Positions 12,396 through 22,631 of a stretch of DNA of 64,000 nt are shown piece by piece (position 1 is the first letter of the stretch; every line of letters begins with the position of its first letter). The DNA comes from Mercurialis annua (taxonomy: Eukaryota > Streptophyta > Magnoliopsida > Malpighiales > Euphorbiaceae). The stretch spans positions 49,529,665 to 49,593,664 of the forward strand of contig NC_065570.1 in the NCBI RefSeq assembly GCF_937616625.2, read 5' to 3'. Under the pieces are notes generated by a model, which was given only the letters and a program-made list of their open reading frames with translations, was not told where the DNA came from and did no database searches. The position numbers and the translations under genes were made by a program.

Positions 12396-12679
12396 CGTAG
12401 TGCTGATTGAGTACTGTTAGAATATGGTGTATGTTTATTTTATTAGTACTTTTTTTTCTAATTATGTACTTTTTATTTTATTAGATGTGAGTTTCTAGAC
12501 ATTTTATTAAATATTATGTACATTTTTGTTATTATGCAATTTTATGAACATTTTAATTTGTTACATATGTTGTGCGTTTCAAATATATTACACGTATAAT
12601 AATAAAACACACATAATGAAATAAGGTTCCGAATCAAAATTTTACAATCAACTCAATCTGCCATACCTATCAATTTATC
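12396..12679. other. Spacer between convergent MULE genes
   Basis: AT-rich sequence of under 300 bp separating the stop codons of the two convergent genes; probably holds both 3' ends. No polyadenylation signals could be assigned with certainty. Confidence 0.5.
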
Positions 12680-14317
12680 TCATTGATCTCTCCTACTACC
12701 ATATAAAGTATGCCAAGACTCAACAGTACGGTCCCTGCGCTCGAACCACAAGCTGGGAATTGGTGGGACCGGAAAATTATCCTGTAAATTCAACCTAACA
12801 AAGTGAGAGCGTCGCCTAATATACAGTATCATTATCTCCTTCGATGGTTGTGACTGGACCTCAGAGGAATGCAAAGGCAGGATAGTACGGGAACCGAACC
12901 GCGTCTCTGGTAGTGTCCCGCCTTGTATGTAAATAACAACTGCATTGAAGATAGTGGCAATAGGGTACAAGTCATCCCATACCTGCATCCACTTAATAAG
13001 TCATAATTTGAATATCATTTTTTAGAAAAATTAAAACTTACTGATAAATTTATATAATTCAATTAAATACCTGCATCCAGTAGCGAGGGTCGCAGGCTCC
13101 CCCTTCCCAACTAATACGTGTAATTGCCGCTTGTAACCCATCAATGTAAATACCATCATACCTCAGTCTCTCCAGCACCTATCTGTAGTTCCCCTCAGTC
13201 TCATCCTTCATAATTGCATATGCAATTATGAAGTTCTTGTTGGAAGGAGTCATTCCAATAATCTCAAAAAAGGCATCTTGTACTTGTTCGTCTTGTACGT
13301 GGAGTCCATACCGATTATCCAGTAGTATGAACGTAATAGCCTCACTGAATCGGGATGAGCCATGAAAAGGTGAGTCAACACACCCGTATCCTCCTCAGCA
13401 AGAGTCCAGTGCACATAATCACTCTTCTGAGCCATGTGATAAAACTGACCCACCATATCTCTACCCTCAAAGCTAGACTTTCTCAAATTCTCTCTGTAGG
13501 TGTACACTTGCCTTATTGTAGGGTTGTTAGATGGTACTTTTTCTTTCAAAGAAGCCATTATAGAACACGGCTTCGCTTGTGCGCACTCATATCTCGCACA
13601 ATCTCTTTTGCCTCTGCACTCAGCCCACTCATCTGACTGTATCCCTCAGTATACACAGATAAAGCATGGTTGTGTGTACTCGAAATATCAGGCTTAGTGA
13701 GTACAAACCATGCAGTCTTACCTAATTTGACAACTATTTTGAATTTGCACTGACACGCTTTTGTCTTCGTATTTTTTTCGTACAAATGAATCAAAATCTG
13801 TGAACGATCCTCTGTAACGCTCACCCCGAGCACATTTCAGAAGCTTTCGTTTCCCCTCGTTCTTATGAGGCGAAATTACTAACTCAAACCCAATCCCTAT
13901 AGCAATACTTTCAGCCCATCTAATTGCTTTATCATCAGTATCAAACCCATGTCCTGGATTAAACCGATCGATGTAATCAATTCCGTCACCGCCAAAATCT
14001 TCTAAATTAACCTGCAAAACATAAATAATTACGTTTAACATATCCTAATAATATTCAATATATTTAAATCGAATAAATTAATTAAATTAATTAAATTATT
14101 AAAAATAGTATTATTTAAATTTTTTTTCTTAAAAATTAATTTCCGGCTACGACCATCTGTCGCAGCCGAAAACAGCCCTTAAAGGGGGACGTCCGGCGTC
14201 CCCCCTAAAAAACAGAAAAAAAAATTATAAATCGTTTATTTACCAGGAAAAAGCCGGAAAAACTTGTTTCCGAATGTCGATACTCGTTACCCGACGATTG
14301 TACTCGTTATCCGTCAT
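12680..14317 (-). pseudogene. MULE transposase N-part joined to OTU-like domain, decayed
   Basis: Read from right to left. The first exon starts at 14317 (MTDNEYNRRVTSIDIRKQVF), followed by an intron and then VNLEDFGGDGIDYIDRFNPG. Next comes a FAR1/WRKY-GCM1-like zinc-binding region ending CKFKIVVKLG...STHNHAL. The MULE transposase block follows: FMAHPDSVRLLRSYYWIIGM and DSTYKTNKYKMPF, covering the first catalytic Asp region. After a few residues it jumps to an OTU-type cysteine protease half (LYPIATIFNAVVIYI, then the catalytic-His block SHFVRLNLQDNFPVPPIPS) and stops at 12680. Breaks: single-base frame changes near 13800, 13570 and 13270 and an in-frame TAG near 13193. The rest of the DDE core and the SWIM domain are missing, so this is an internal deletion as well as decay. 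The transposase would act on the element ends; OTU domains in MULEs have no settled role. Confidence 0.82.
14141..14172. repeat. GC-rich hairpin in right arm of MULE
   Basis: TTCCGGCTACGAC pairs imperfectly with GTCGCAGCCGAAA across a 5-base loop. It mirrors the hairpin at 9781 and lies in the first intron of the minus-strand gene. The adjacent G/C-rich stretch (14178-14204) likewise mirrors 9750-9780. Confidence 0.8.
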
Positions 14318-14574
14318 TTTAATCGACTTTTTATGTATTTGTTCGAATGTGTTCGAATGAGTTGAGAATTTTTTTTTTTTCAGATTTTGCTAGAAGGGCG
14401 AAAATGTATTTTGCAGGGCGGTGTTAAGTAAAAAGGGGTGGCGAATAGTAAAACACTTTATTAAATATATCACGATTTTTAAATTTTTTAAATTTTATAA
14501 TTATGAATCTTTTTAACCATTTTCACCTTCTTTTTCATTTATATATTTATAATTAAAAAAATTATAAATTAGAA

Positions 14575-15180
14575 CCAATTAAAACTCAATTAAACCAATC
14601 GAAACCTAATTACACACTTTGAAACCCAATTAAATCAATTGAAACCTAACTAAATATTTCGAAACACAATTAAAAAAATAATAATTGAATTTCTATTAGC
14701 TTACTTGGATTTCGATGTGTTTAAAATAATTAAACACATCGAAACTCAATTAAACCACTCAAAATCTAATAAACACATCGAAACCTAATCAGATTTCAAT
14801 TAATTATTTTTTAAATTTTTAAAAACCTCATTCGGAGGAGAAATCTCCGGTTGCCGGCCAAAAATCTCTGGTTCGTTCTTCAAAACAGATCTGCTGGATC
14901 TGTTCTCTGAGAATAGATCTGATGGTCTGTTCTTGAAGAAAATACCAACGTAGGTCCATGAACAGGCTAGATCTACTCTTGAAGAATAGACTTGCTAGTC
15001 TGTTCTTGAATTACAGACCTATTCGTACCTTTTTGGAGATGTCTCTGGCGGCCGACAGGGGAGCCGGTCACTGGAGAAGATGAATATGATGTGTTTAATT
15101 AGATTTCAGTTGATTTAATCGGGTTTCAAAATGTTTAATTAGGTTTTAATCGGTTTAATTAAGTTTCGATTTGTTTTGAT
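14575..15180. mobile_element. Foldback-type element
   Basis: Arms of roughly 100 bp are inverted copies: the left reads ATTAAACCAATCGAAACC..., and the right, on the opposite strand, ATTAAACCGATTAAAACC.... The centre (about 14830-15080) is richer in GC, with repeated TCTGTTCTTGAAGAA-like pieces and no reading frame. Precise ends and target duplication were not resolved. Confidence 0.6.
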
Positions 15181-15212
15181 AAATATTTTAATTTTAAATA
15201 TTATTTAATTAA

Positions 15213-15519
15213 GCCTTAATCTATTCTAAGGTCCCTGTACTAATTTCATTTTTCTTTACTTTGTCCCTATAAAATTTTGGATCTTTACTTGGTCCATGTA
15301 CTTTTAAAAACAGTTTTATGAAGTCCTTTTATTTCTTTATTTAATCCTTATACTGTCAAAAATAATTTTACTTGGCCCCTAGCATTTTTGCACTTTTGTT
15401 AACAGAAGAACCTCAAAAAAACTGTTTTTGGCAGTACAAAGATCAAGTAAAGAAAAAAATTCTTAGGGATGAAGTAAAGAAAAAGTGAAAAGTATAGAGA
15501 CCTTAAGATAAATTTTGCT
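15213..15519. mobile_element. Mutator-type MITE with GGTCCCTGTACT arms
   Basis: Left arm TCTAAGGTCCCTGTACT and right arm (complement) TCTTAAGGTCTCTATACT form an inverted repeat continuing through TTTTTCTTTACTT. The flanks TTTAATTAA and TTTACTTAT match at 7 of 9 bases. It resembles the element at 45515 in its GTCCCTGTACTT motif. Confidence 0.62.
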
Positions 15520-16070
15520 TTACTTATTGATATTTAAATAAAGAACATGGTGAAATGTGCTAAAAAAACCTTTAAGTATCAAACTGATAAGTTTTTTAAA
15601 TATCAAGATTGTTTTTGAATTTTTTTTTATATGCCACATCACCAGCTAACGGAGATTTTGAGCGGAATGTTTTTTTTGTTCAAATAAATAAAATTAAAGG
15701 ATCGATTTGTACCCAAAAAAAAGTTAAAGAGCTATCTTGTACTACGAGGATTTTTTTATATATTGGGTCTATTTTTTAATGCATTTAATAGTTAATGAGA
15801 ATAAATAATAAAATATGATCGATAATTTGGAAATAAAATTAAGTAGATTAACACGTTATTCGTGGTCGGAATCAATCACATTATAATATAATATTAAAAA
15901 TAAGAAATTTAATAATTAAGATTATATTACTACTGTTATTTTAATATTTTTTTGGATAAACAAATTAACAATGGAAAATGCAAAAATATTATTTTAATAT
16001 TTTGTTACAGTGAGATTAGTTCTGTCCATATTTGACGCTGTTAACAAAGTCTGTCTAATTTTCCTTTGCG
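15520..16070. other. Intergenic, possible degraded MITE
   Basis: AT-rich. A weak inverted similarity between about 15555 and 15765 hints at an old MITE, but the ends are not definable. No gene. Confidence 0.35.
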
Positions 16071-16372
16071 TTAATGTTAAAAAAAATCACGAACATTACA
16101 CGTTTATTCATTTTAATCACACAGTTTAAATTTTCTCATTTTCATGCACGAACTACCACTTTTTCTCAAATTCATGCACGGTGCTGAGGTGACACTCATT
16201 TATTGGTGTAAAATGATCTCCACCTCAGCGAATTACACCAATGGGACCGTGACACCTCAGCACGATGTATGATTTGAAAAAAAGTGATAATTCATTCATG
16301 AAAATGAGAAAATTTAAACTTCGTAATTAAAATGAAAAAATATGTAAAATTGGTGAATTTTTATGACATTAA
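16071..16372. mobile_element. MITE, TTAATGT family, copy 1
   Basis: Ends TTAATGT and ACATTAA with long inverted arms containing CACAGTTTAAATTTTCTCAT and CATGCACGAACTACCAC. A second copy with the same arms and centre (CACCTCAGC, TTGGTGTAA) is at 48653. No coding capacity. Confidence 0.8.
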
Positions 16373-16643
16373 CCCTTTTTTTTTTCATATATAATATGAA
16401 AACGAAAAACTTTCTATCAATTTAGCACCAATATAGTAATTAGCAAACAGAAAAAAAAATTCTGACCTCCTCTTCCTCTTTTCCGAAAGAAGAAAAAACA
16501 AACAGAAAAAAAGTTCATTCGTTACATACAGTCTAATAATATTGGATACAGTGTGAACCAATACAAAAATAAACTATTTTAAATTAGTTTATAGAAAATT
16601 AATTCAAATCAGTCATAATTAAGAGATTACACTGGAACTTCTA

Positions 16644-16646
<3 letters not shown>

Positions 16647-16677
<31 letters not shown>
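16647..16677. repeat. (TA)n tract in P450 5' leader
   Basis: About 31 bases of alternating TA directly upstream of the CYP93B-like reading frame. The upstream ATG at 16676 is partly formed by this tract. Confidence 0.95.
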
Positions 16678-16680
<3 letters not shown>

Positions 16681-16726
16681 CAAGAGAGAAGGAATACACA
16701 CTCCCCTAATTTCAGCTATTGAAGAA

Positions 16727-19059
16727 ATGATACTGGAATTTCTCTCCTTGTTTGCTGCCTTTTTCTTTGTTATTTTCTTCATTAAAAAACAATGGCAGAA
16801 TCTTCCTCCAAGTCCTATAGCCTTACCAATTATAGGTCATCTTCATCTTCTTGGACCTTTAATTCACCAATCTTTTCGCGACATTTCTCTCCGTTACGGC
16901 CCATTATTCCATCTCAAGCTCGGTTCAGTTTCGTGTATCGTAGCTTCAACTCCTGAATTAGCTCAAGAATTCTTAAAAACACATGAACTTACATTTTCTT
17001 CAAGAAAACATTCCATTGCCATTGCAAACCTTACCTATAACTCGTCGTTTGCGTTTTCGCCTTACGGTCCTTATTGGAGATTTATTAAGAAAATCAGTAC
17101 TTTCGAGCTTTTAGGAAATCGAATGATGAATCAGTTTCTTCCTGTCAGAACTAAAGAATTGCATAATTTTCTTTACGGGTTCTACGAAAAATCAAAAGTT
17201 GGCGAAAATGTTAATGTAACCGAAGAGTTGATTAAATTTTCTAATAATGTAATATCTCAAATGATGCTTGGTGTGCGATCTTCTGATTCAGACAGTGAAG
17301 CTGAGACTGTAAGATTTGTGATCCGTGAAGTCACACAGATTTTTGGGGAGTTTAATGTTTCTGATTTTATTTGGTTGTTTAAGAATATAAATTTTCAGGG
17401 TTTTCGGAAGAGAGTTGATGATATTTTTATAAAATATGATGGGTTGCTTGAGAGGTTAATTACAGAACGTGAGAAACAAAGGAATAAAAATGAGATTAAG
17501 CATCAAAGTTTTGATTTTCTTGATGTAATGCTTGATTTTATGGAGGATGAAAATGCAGAAATCAAATTGACAAGGGACCATATCAAGGCCTTGTTTTTGG
17601 TAAGTAAACTAAAATTATATTACCATATTTCTCCTTATTTTATCTCTATTTACACTCTTTCATCCCCAAACCTTTTTTGTTCCAATCTGCTCCTATTGTT
17701 TTGCTTTTTAATATTTTTATCTCATTTTTATTGTTTGATTATACTCTATGAAATTTTGTTTTCCACTGATTAAAATTATTGCTTTCGTGGATTGATCTGA
17801 TTGCTTTGATCTTTTTGAAAATCTATTAATTTGCCTGTGTTTAAGTTGATCTATATCTATTATTGCAAACACACATAAATTTTGCACATTATTACTTTTT
17901 TACAATTGATTACATAATCCTTTGTATTACATGTTTTTTTTTCTTTCTCTATTTCATTTTTTTTTCATCTTTTAACTAAAATCTCCAAATATATTTTCTC
18001 TCTATTCTCTTTTACATATAAGTGTATATTTTCTCTAAGAATTTCTCGTGGGTGAATTATTGTAATTCTATCTAAAAATAACAAGTTTAGTCTCCCTCAT
18101 TTATTAAATATATCGTGATTTTAAAATTTTATCAATTAGTCTATTATTATTATCGCCAAATATATTCATGCTTAGTTTGTATATGTCAAATAGGATAAAT
18201 TTTATACGCGTGGAAGTCTAATATTGCACCATGTAAGCTCTAAACGAGTTGTGATTATATTTGGCAAAAATCGTAAAAATTAGAATCAAATTCATATATT
18301 TTAAAAATCTACGGTATATTTAGCAACTAACATATAGTTGTGAATCCATTTTTAAATTAAAATTAAATATATAGTGTAGACGATTAAACTTTATTTATGT
18401 GAAATAATATTAAAAATATTGTTCGGTTTCAGGATTTTTTCACAGCAGCAACGGATACAACAGCAATAACACTGGAATGGGCATTAGCAGAACTGATAAA
18501 GAATCCACAAGTTCTTGAAAAAGCCAGAGACGAAATCAATAGAGTGGTCGGAAATAAAAGAATTGTTCAAGAATCAGACAACTCAAATCTGCACTACATT
18601 CAAGCAATTTTAAAAGAAACTTTCAGATTACACCCACCAATACCAATGTTAGCAAGAAAATCAATTCAAGATTGCCATATCAACGGCTACAAAATTCCTG
18701 CAAATTCTTTGCTATTCGTCAACATTTGGGCTATTGGTAGAGACTCAAAATACTGGAAAAACCCGTTGAGTTTTGAACCTGAAAGATTTTTGAATTCAAG
18801 AAAATTTGATCTGAGAGGTCAGAATTATGAGTTGCTGCCGTTTGGTAGTGGAAGAAGAAGTTGTCCTGGAATTGGATTAGCAATGGCCGAATTGCCGACT
18901 ACACTTGCGGCTATGATTCAGTGCTTTGATTGGACGGTGCTTAATCCTCCTGATATGACTGAACGGCCAGGATTGACTGCTCCGAGAATGCATGATCTTG
19001 TATGTAATCCTGTGGCTCTCATTCCGTGTGTTCTTGATCCGTTGTTGTCTAGTGGTTGA
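16727..19059 (+). CDS. Cytochrome P450, CYP93B-like (flavone synthase II type)
   Basis: Two coding exons, 16727-17599 and 18433-19059, split by an 833-bp GT-AG phase-0 intron, give 499 residues. An in-frame ATG at 16676 would add 17 residues; the second Met is preferred because the membrane anchor ([17 protein letters not shown]) then starts at the N-terminus as in most microsomal P450s. The proline-rich hinge is [19 protein letters not shown]. Further motifs: I-helix AATDTT (296-301; the family usually has AGTDTT), ExxR at 353-356, PERF at 407-410 and heme loop [10 protein letters not shown] (428-437, ligand Cys435). The blocks [21 protein letters not shown] and [20 protein letters not shown] strongly recall CYP93B. 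These ER enzymes convert flavanones to flavones, directly or via 2-hydroxyflavanones; the sequence alone does not decide which. A related P450 lies convergently 3.6 kb downstream. Confidence 0.92.
18030..18345. repeat. Possible MITE in P450 intron
   Basis: The middle of the intron contains ATCGTGATTTTAAAATTTTA and, farther on, inverted-looking pieces (GATTATATTTGGCAAAAATC). The layout resembles the element in the intron of the second P450. Ends are not definable. Confidence 0.35.
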
Positions 19060-19242
19060 ATTTGAAGTGGGGTGGTGTTGTTTGGGTTTATTATATTTTT
19101 GCAAATATTGTTATTATGAACTTGTTAGTATTTGTTGTGCCTTGTGTGATGAATAAAGTGGTAAATAAAATTTAAAACATTTGTCCAAACAAATTATCTA
19201 CTTTTATTATTTAGCTAAACGTATAATTATTTGTCCATTTGA

Positions 19243-19351
19243 TTTTTTTTTTTAATAATCGGGGAAGACGAACACTTGTGGAAGGAAATGAATCCACGAC
19301 CTTCACACTTTATGTCCAGCGCTTATACCATTCAAGTTACTGATAGTTGAT
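19243..19351 (-). mobile_element. tRNA-derived SINE
   Basis: On the minus strand it reads TTGAATGGTATAAGCGCTGG (A-box region), then GGTCGTGGATTC (B-box-like), a short body and an A-rich tail. The element is bracketed by an exact 9-bp direct repeat, TCCATTTGA, at 19234-19242 and 19352-19360. Together these are typical of a short pol III retrotransposon. It sits about 185 bp downstream of the CYP93B-like stop codon. Confidence 0.78.
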
Positions 19352-19360
19352 TCCATTTGA

Positions 19361-19812
19361 ATTTTAAAAATAATTCAAATTTATCTGTTTTTAGTAAATG
19401 ATTCTACAATTTAATTTACAAAAGATTTATTAACTAATAGAACTACATTAGATATAATATTTATATTTATAATTTAAAATAAAAGAAAAATAATTTTTTA
19501 GTATGCATAATTTTAACTAAATTGACAAATAAAAAAACGTAAGAAACATGTTTTTTCTTTTAAGGTAATTACATGATAATTGATTCCGAAACTAATTAAT
19601 CTATCGAGTTATTTTATTTTATTTATCAAACTTTTGATTTATTTTATTTTAGTAATTTATTTTATTTTTTATTTGAGAAAAGTACACCATTCATTTTCTT
19701 TTAAAATTTATTTACACAAATATTATAAAGTTCTTAACAGAAGAAACATGTTCTAAACTGACAAATAAAAAAAACAGAAGAAACATGTTTTTTTTAATGT
19801 TTTTTGATATAA
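19361..19812. other. Intergenic, nothing recognised
   Basis: AT-rich spacer. A roughly 20-bp piece with AAGAAACATGTT occurs three times (about 19542, 19740, 19779), but no element is definable. Confidence 0.45.
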
Positions 19813-19822
19813 AATTTAAAAA

Positions 19823-22336
19823 GTATATTGACAAAAAAATCCTATTGTTTCACGTTTTTAGCGATTTAAGGCTAACGTTTAAAAAGTTACCAAATAAATC
19901 CTAACATTTCTAATTTTTGCATTTTATAACCTCATCCCGAATTTCGGTAATTTTATCATATTTTTTAGAATACAAAGTATAAAAATACGAATAGTTGGAA
20001 TTAATATGCTAATAATATGGCTGACACATATGTAAATTATGCCCCGAAAATGGTTTGGGCTATAAAATGCAAAAATTGAAGGGCTTTCTATTTGAAATAT
20101 TGTTTTTTGTACAATATTTACTTATTTACTATCTCTTCTAAATTTTTATATTTCATACCAACTTTTTTTTTTCTATACTATTTTTTTAAAATTTAATTTT
20201 CTATACTAACTTTCATTTTTAATATTTTTTTCATTTTTTTAAAATTTTTTCATTATTCTTAATTGTTTTTTTCATCATTATGTTCCTGCACCTAATTAAT
20301 ATTTATCATATATTTAATATTTAATATTTTTTTATTATTATTATTTTATTGACTTTTTTGATTGTTGACGTTTTTTTTGTAAGTTTTAATATCAAAACAA
20401 CATCAACAGCATTTAATAAAATAGGTAATATTAATTTTTATTTTTTATACTAATCTTTACTTTTTTTATATTTTATCTTTATTTTTTTCTCATATCAACA
20501 TTTATTATTTACCATATATAATTAAATTTTAAGTTTTTTTTCATACATCAACTCAAAATCAACTCAAAATCAACCAAAAATTCACAACATGTAATAAAGT
20601 AACTAATTTAATTTTTTATTTCCTTTTTAACACTAATTTTTATTTTTCCAACATTATTTCAATTTAATTTTTATTTTTATTTCACGTACAATATCGTTTT
20701 TTTACTAAAGTTGAAATCACCAAAATGTCCATCAACATCAACACAAGACTAACACTGTAACATTACTGATGGAACTGGACGTTGAACGTGCGTCTCCGAA
20801 TAATGTTGAGCAGACAACACAAAGAGCATGAGTTGTTGTTTTTAAAAAGAGAATGGTATGTTACGTATGTATTTAGTCAAGATTGTCGTACCTCTAGTCA
20901 AATGAGTTTGTGCCTTACTTATAGCTTTTTCAGTGCGTCTATCTTTTCCTGGGCGATGAGGGATTTCTCTTTGGCTAGGTATTTATGCTTAGATTTACTA
21001 TCATCACTTCAGCATGTGCGGTTACTTATTTTGCTTTCGTGGATTTTTCGCTTTTGCCGCTTCTCTATTTCCTTGTCGTTTTAGCGCGGTTTTAATATTT
21101 TGTGTCTCGTGATCGCATGTTTCTCGAGCTTTTATTTGTTTTTTGTGGTTTGCTTCATTCATTTTTATGGCGTGTTTTGATTCTGCGTTTTTATGTAAAT
21201 TGAACTAAAACCAGCCATAGAAATAATCGGAACGACCTTTCTTTCAATGTTATTCTTTGTTTTGGGGATACTTCCGTACATTTTGTAACTTGTTTTGATT
21301 TTGGGTTTAACCAAACCAAAACAAGCTACCAAATGATCGAAAGGAACACCTTTTGTTTTTACTTACTCTTCTGCTTCTCTGTGTGTTTTTTTTATTGTTT
21401 TCCTTTCCTTCATATTTATAACGTCTTGGGTGGTGCGTTACAAATGTCTTGTCTTCCTGAATGCTCCTCTTTTCCCGCGCCTCGTGGTCTTGTTATTTGG
21501 GTCTTCTCGTTTCTAGCGTTAGCAACTTACTTTATCTATAAGCTCCAAATCTTCATAGATCCCAATGAAGGCACCACTGGGTACAATAGATTGGTGAAGA
21601 TCATCGGCGACAAGATCAACCTCAACTGTTGGATTCCCTCTACTGTCAATGATTTGTCTAACCTCAACCATTCAGAGCTGTCGCCACGATTTTTGGTAAA
21701 ACAATTCATGCGGTCAATCGTAATGTACGTACCGCTATGCATAACATCTTTAAACAATCTGTAGCCGAATTTCATGAATATCGCAGCTGAGCCGGAGCAG
21801 AAGCCAAACGTTAGTTTGCATTTGGAGCGTAGATACTCTCTAAAGCTAGTCACCATCAAACTCACAGGCAACCAAGATCTCAATAGCCAAACAAGCCGAA
21901 GAAGCAGTGTCAATAGCTATACTCGATCCAAATTAAAGACGCGGTGCTCACATACTAAAAGCGTTAGCTCCTAATCTCCAAGGACATAAACCATCTTTGG
22001 AAAAGTTTATGTCGCCGACGATCTATCGATGAAGGCCTAGAGCTGTTTGTTGTTGGGTTAGATTGATTTATAAGAAAAAAAATACTAGAAAAGATGAAAA
22101 GATGCAGAGAAGGAAGAAGAAAATAGAAAACATCGTATAAATGTTAAGTTTTAATCACCGCGTCGTAACTTCTAAAATGCAAAACAAGTATGGTATTTTT
22201 GATAAAAGGTTGGAAAAGTTTGGTAGTTCTGTAAAAAGCTCAAAATTTAAATGGTTACGGTTAATTTAGTAACGTTTCAAACGTTAGGTTTAAATCGCAA
22301 AAAGTGAAATGTTAAAATTTGTTTTACCAATATCCC
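19823..22336. mobile_element. Non-autonomous Mutator-like element, 2.5 kb
   Basis: An exact 10-bp direct repeat, AATTTAAAAA (19813-19822 and 22337-22346), flanks inverted termini of about 100 bp. The left has GTATATTGACAAA... GCGATTTAAGGCTAACGTTT, and the right, on the minus strand, has GATATTGGTAAAA... GCGATTTAAACCTAACGTTT. A 9-10-bp duplication with long inverted repeats fits a MULE. No transposase is visible. The interior (about 20780-21960) is less AT-rich with open frames on both strands, none of recognised family, so it may hold captured host sequence. Confidence 0.85.
21333..21974. other. Possible captured gene fragment inside MULE
   Basis: Open stretches occur on both strands: plus 21333-21764, plus 21774-21974 and minus 21536-21913. 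Base composition differs from the flanks. The plus frame includes [20 protein letters not shown]; the minus frame includes [20 protein letters not shown]. Neither matches a family I know. I do not assign a function or a coding strand. Confidence 0.3.
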
Positions 22337-22631
22337 AATTTAAAAACATAATATTATTCCATATAAAAAAAACATAATATTATTCATTTTAAATTTTTTA
22401 TTTTATCAATTTTCATAAACTTATAAAAAAATCTATAGTCTGTATATAGACAAATTATATTAATGCATCCCATTACCAAGCCTATGGGAAACACATAAAA
22501 CAATATCAGTATAATAATAAAGTATAAATGATCAATCAGGCACCTTATTCAATACAATACCTACTAAAAATGGTAAAGAAAAACTCAAAAAAAAAAAAAC
22601 ATAGTAATTAATACACACAAATTGAAACACT

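Larger units (their letters stand above)
9518..14451. mobile_element. Mutator-like element with two convergent genes
   Basis: The ends are inverted repeats: left CTATTCGCCGCC..., then TACTTAACACCGCCCT; the right end, on the minus strand, reads CTATTCGCCACC..., then TACTTAACACCGCCCT. The similarity continues inward for about 300 bp, covering the first exon of each internal gene, a G-rich stretch and a hairpin. Between them lie a plant mobile domain gene (+) and a MULE transposase/OTU gene (-). Gene content and long inverted repeats place it among MULEs. Both genes are broken, so this copy is no longer autonomous. The exact ends are uncertain by about 10 bases; candidate flanks TTTATTATT and TTTATTAAA match imperfectly. 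Confidence 0.85.

Noticed and set aside
13355..13697. Plus-strand frames over the transposase
   Set aside because: Antisense shadows of the minus-strand MULE transposase, whose motifs are clear.
15555..15770. Possible MITE
   Set aside because: The inverted similarity is weak and the flanks show no duplication.
20782..21084. 100-codon plus-strand frame
   Set aside because: No domain, unusual composition, inside a non-autonomous MULE; not supported as a gene.
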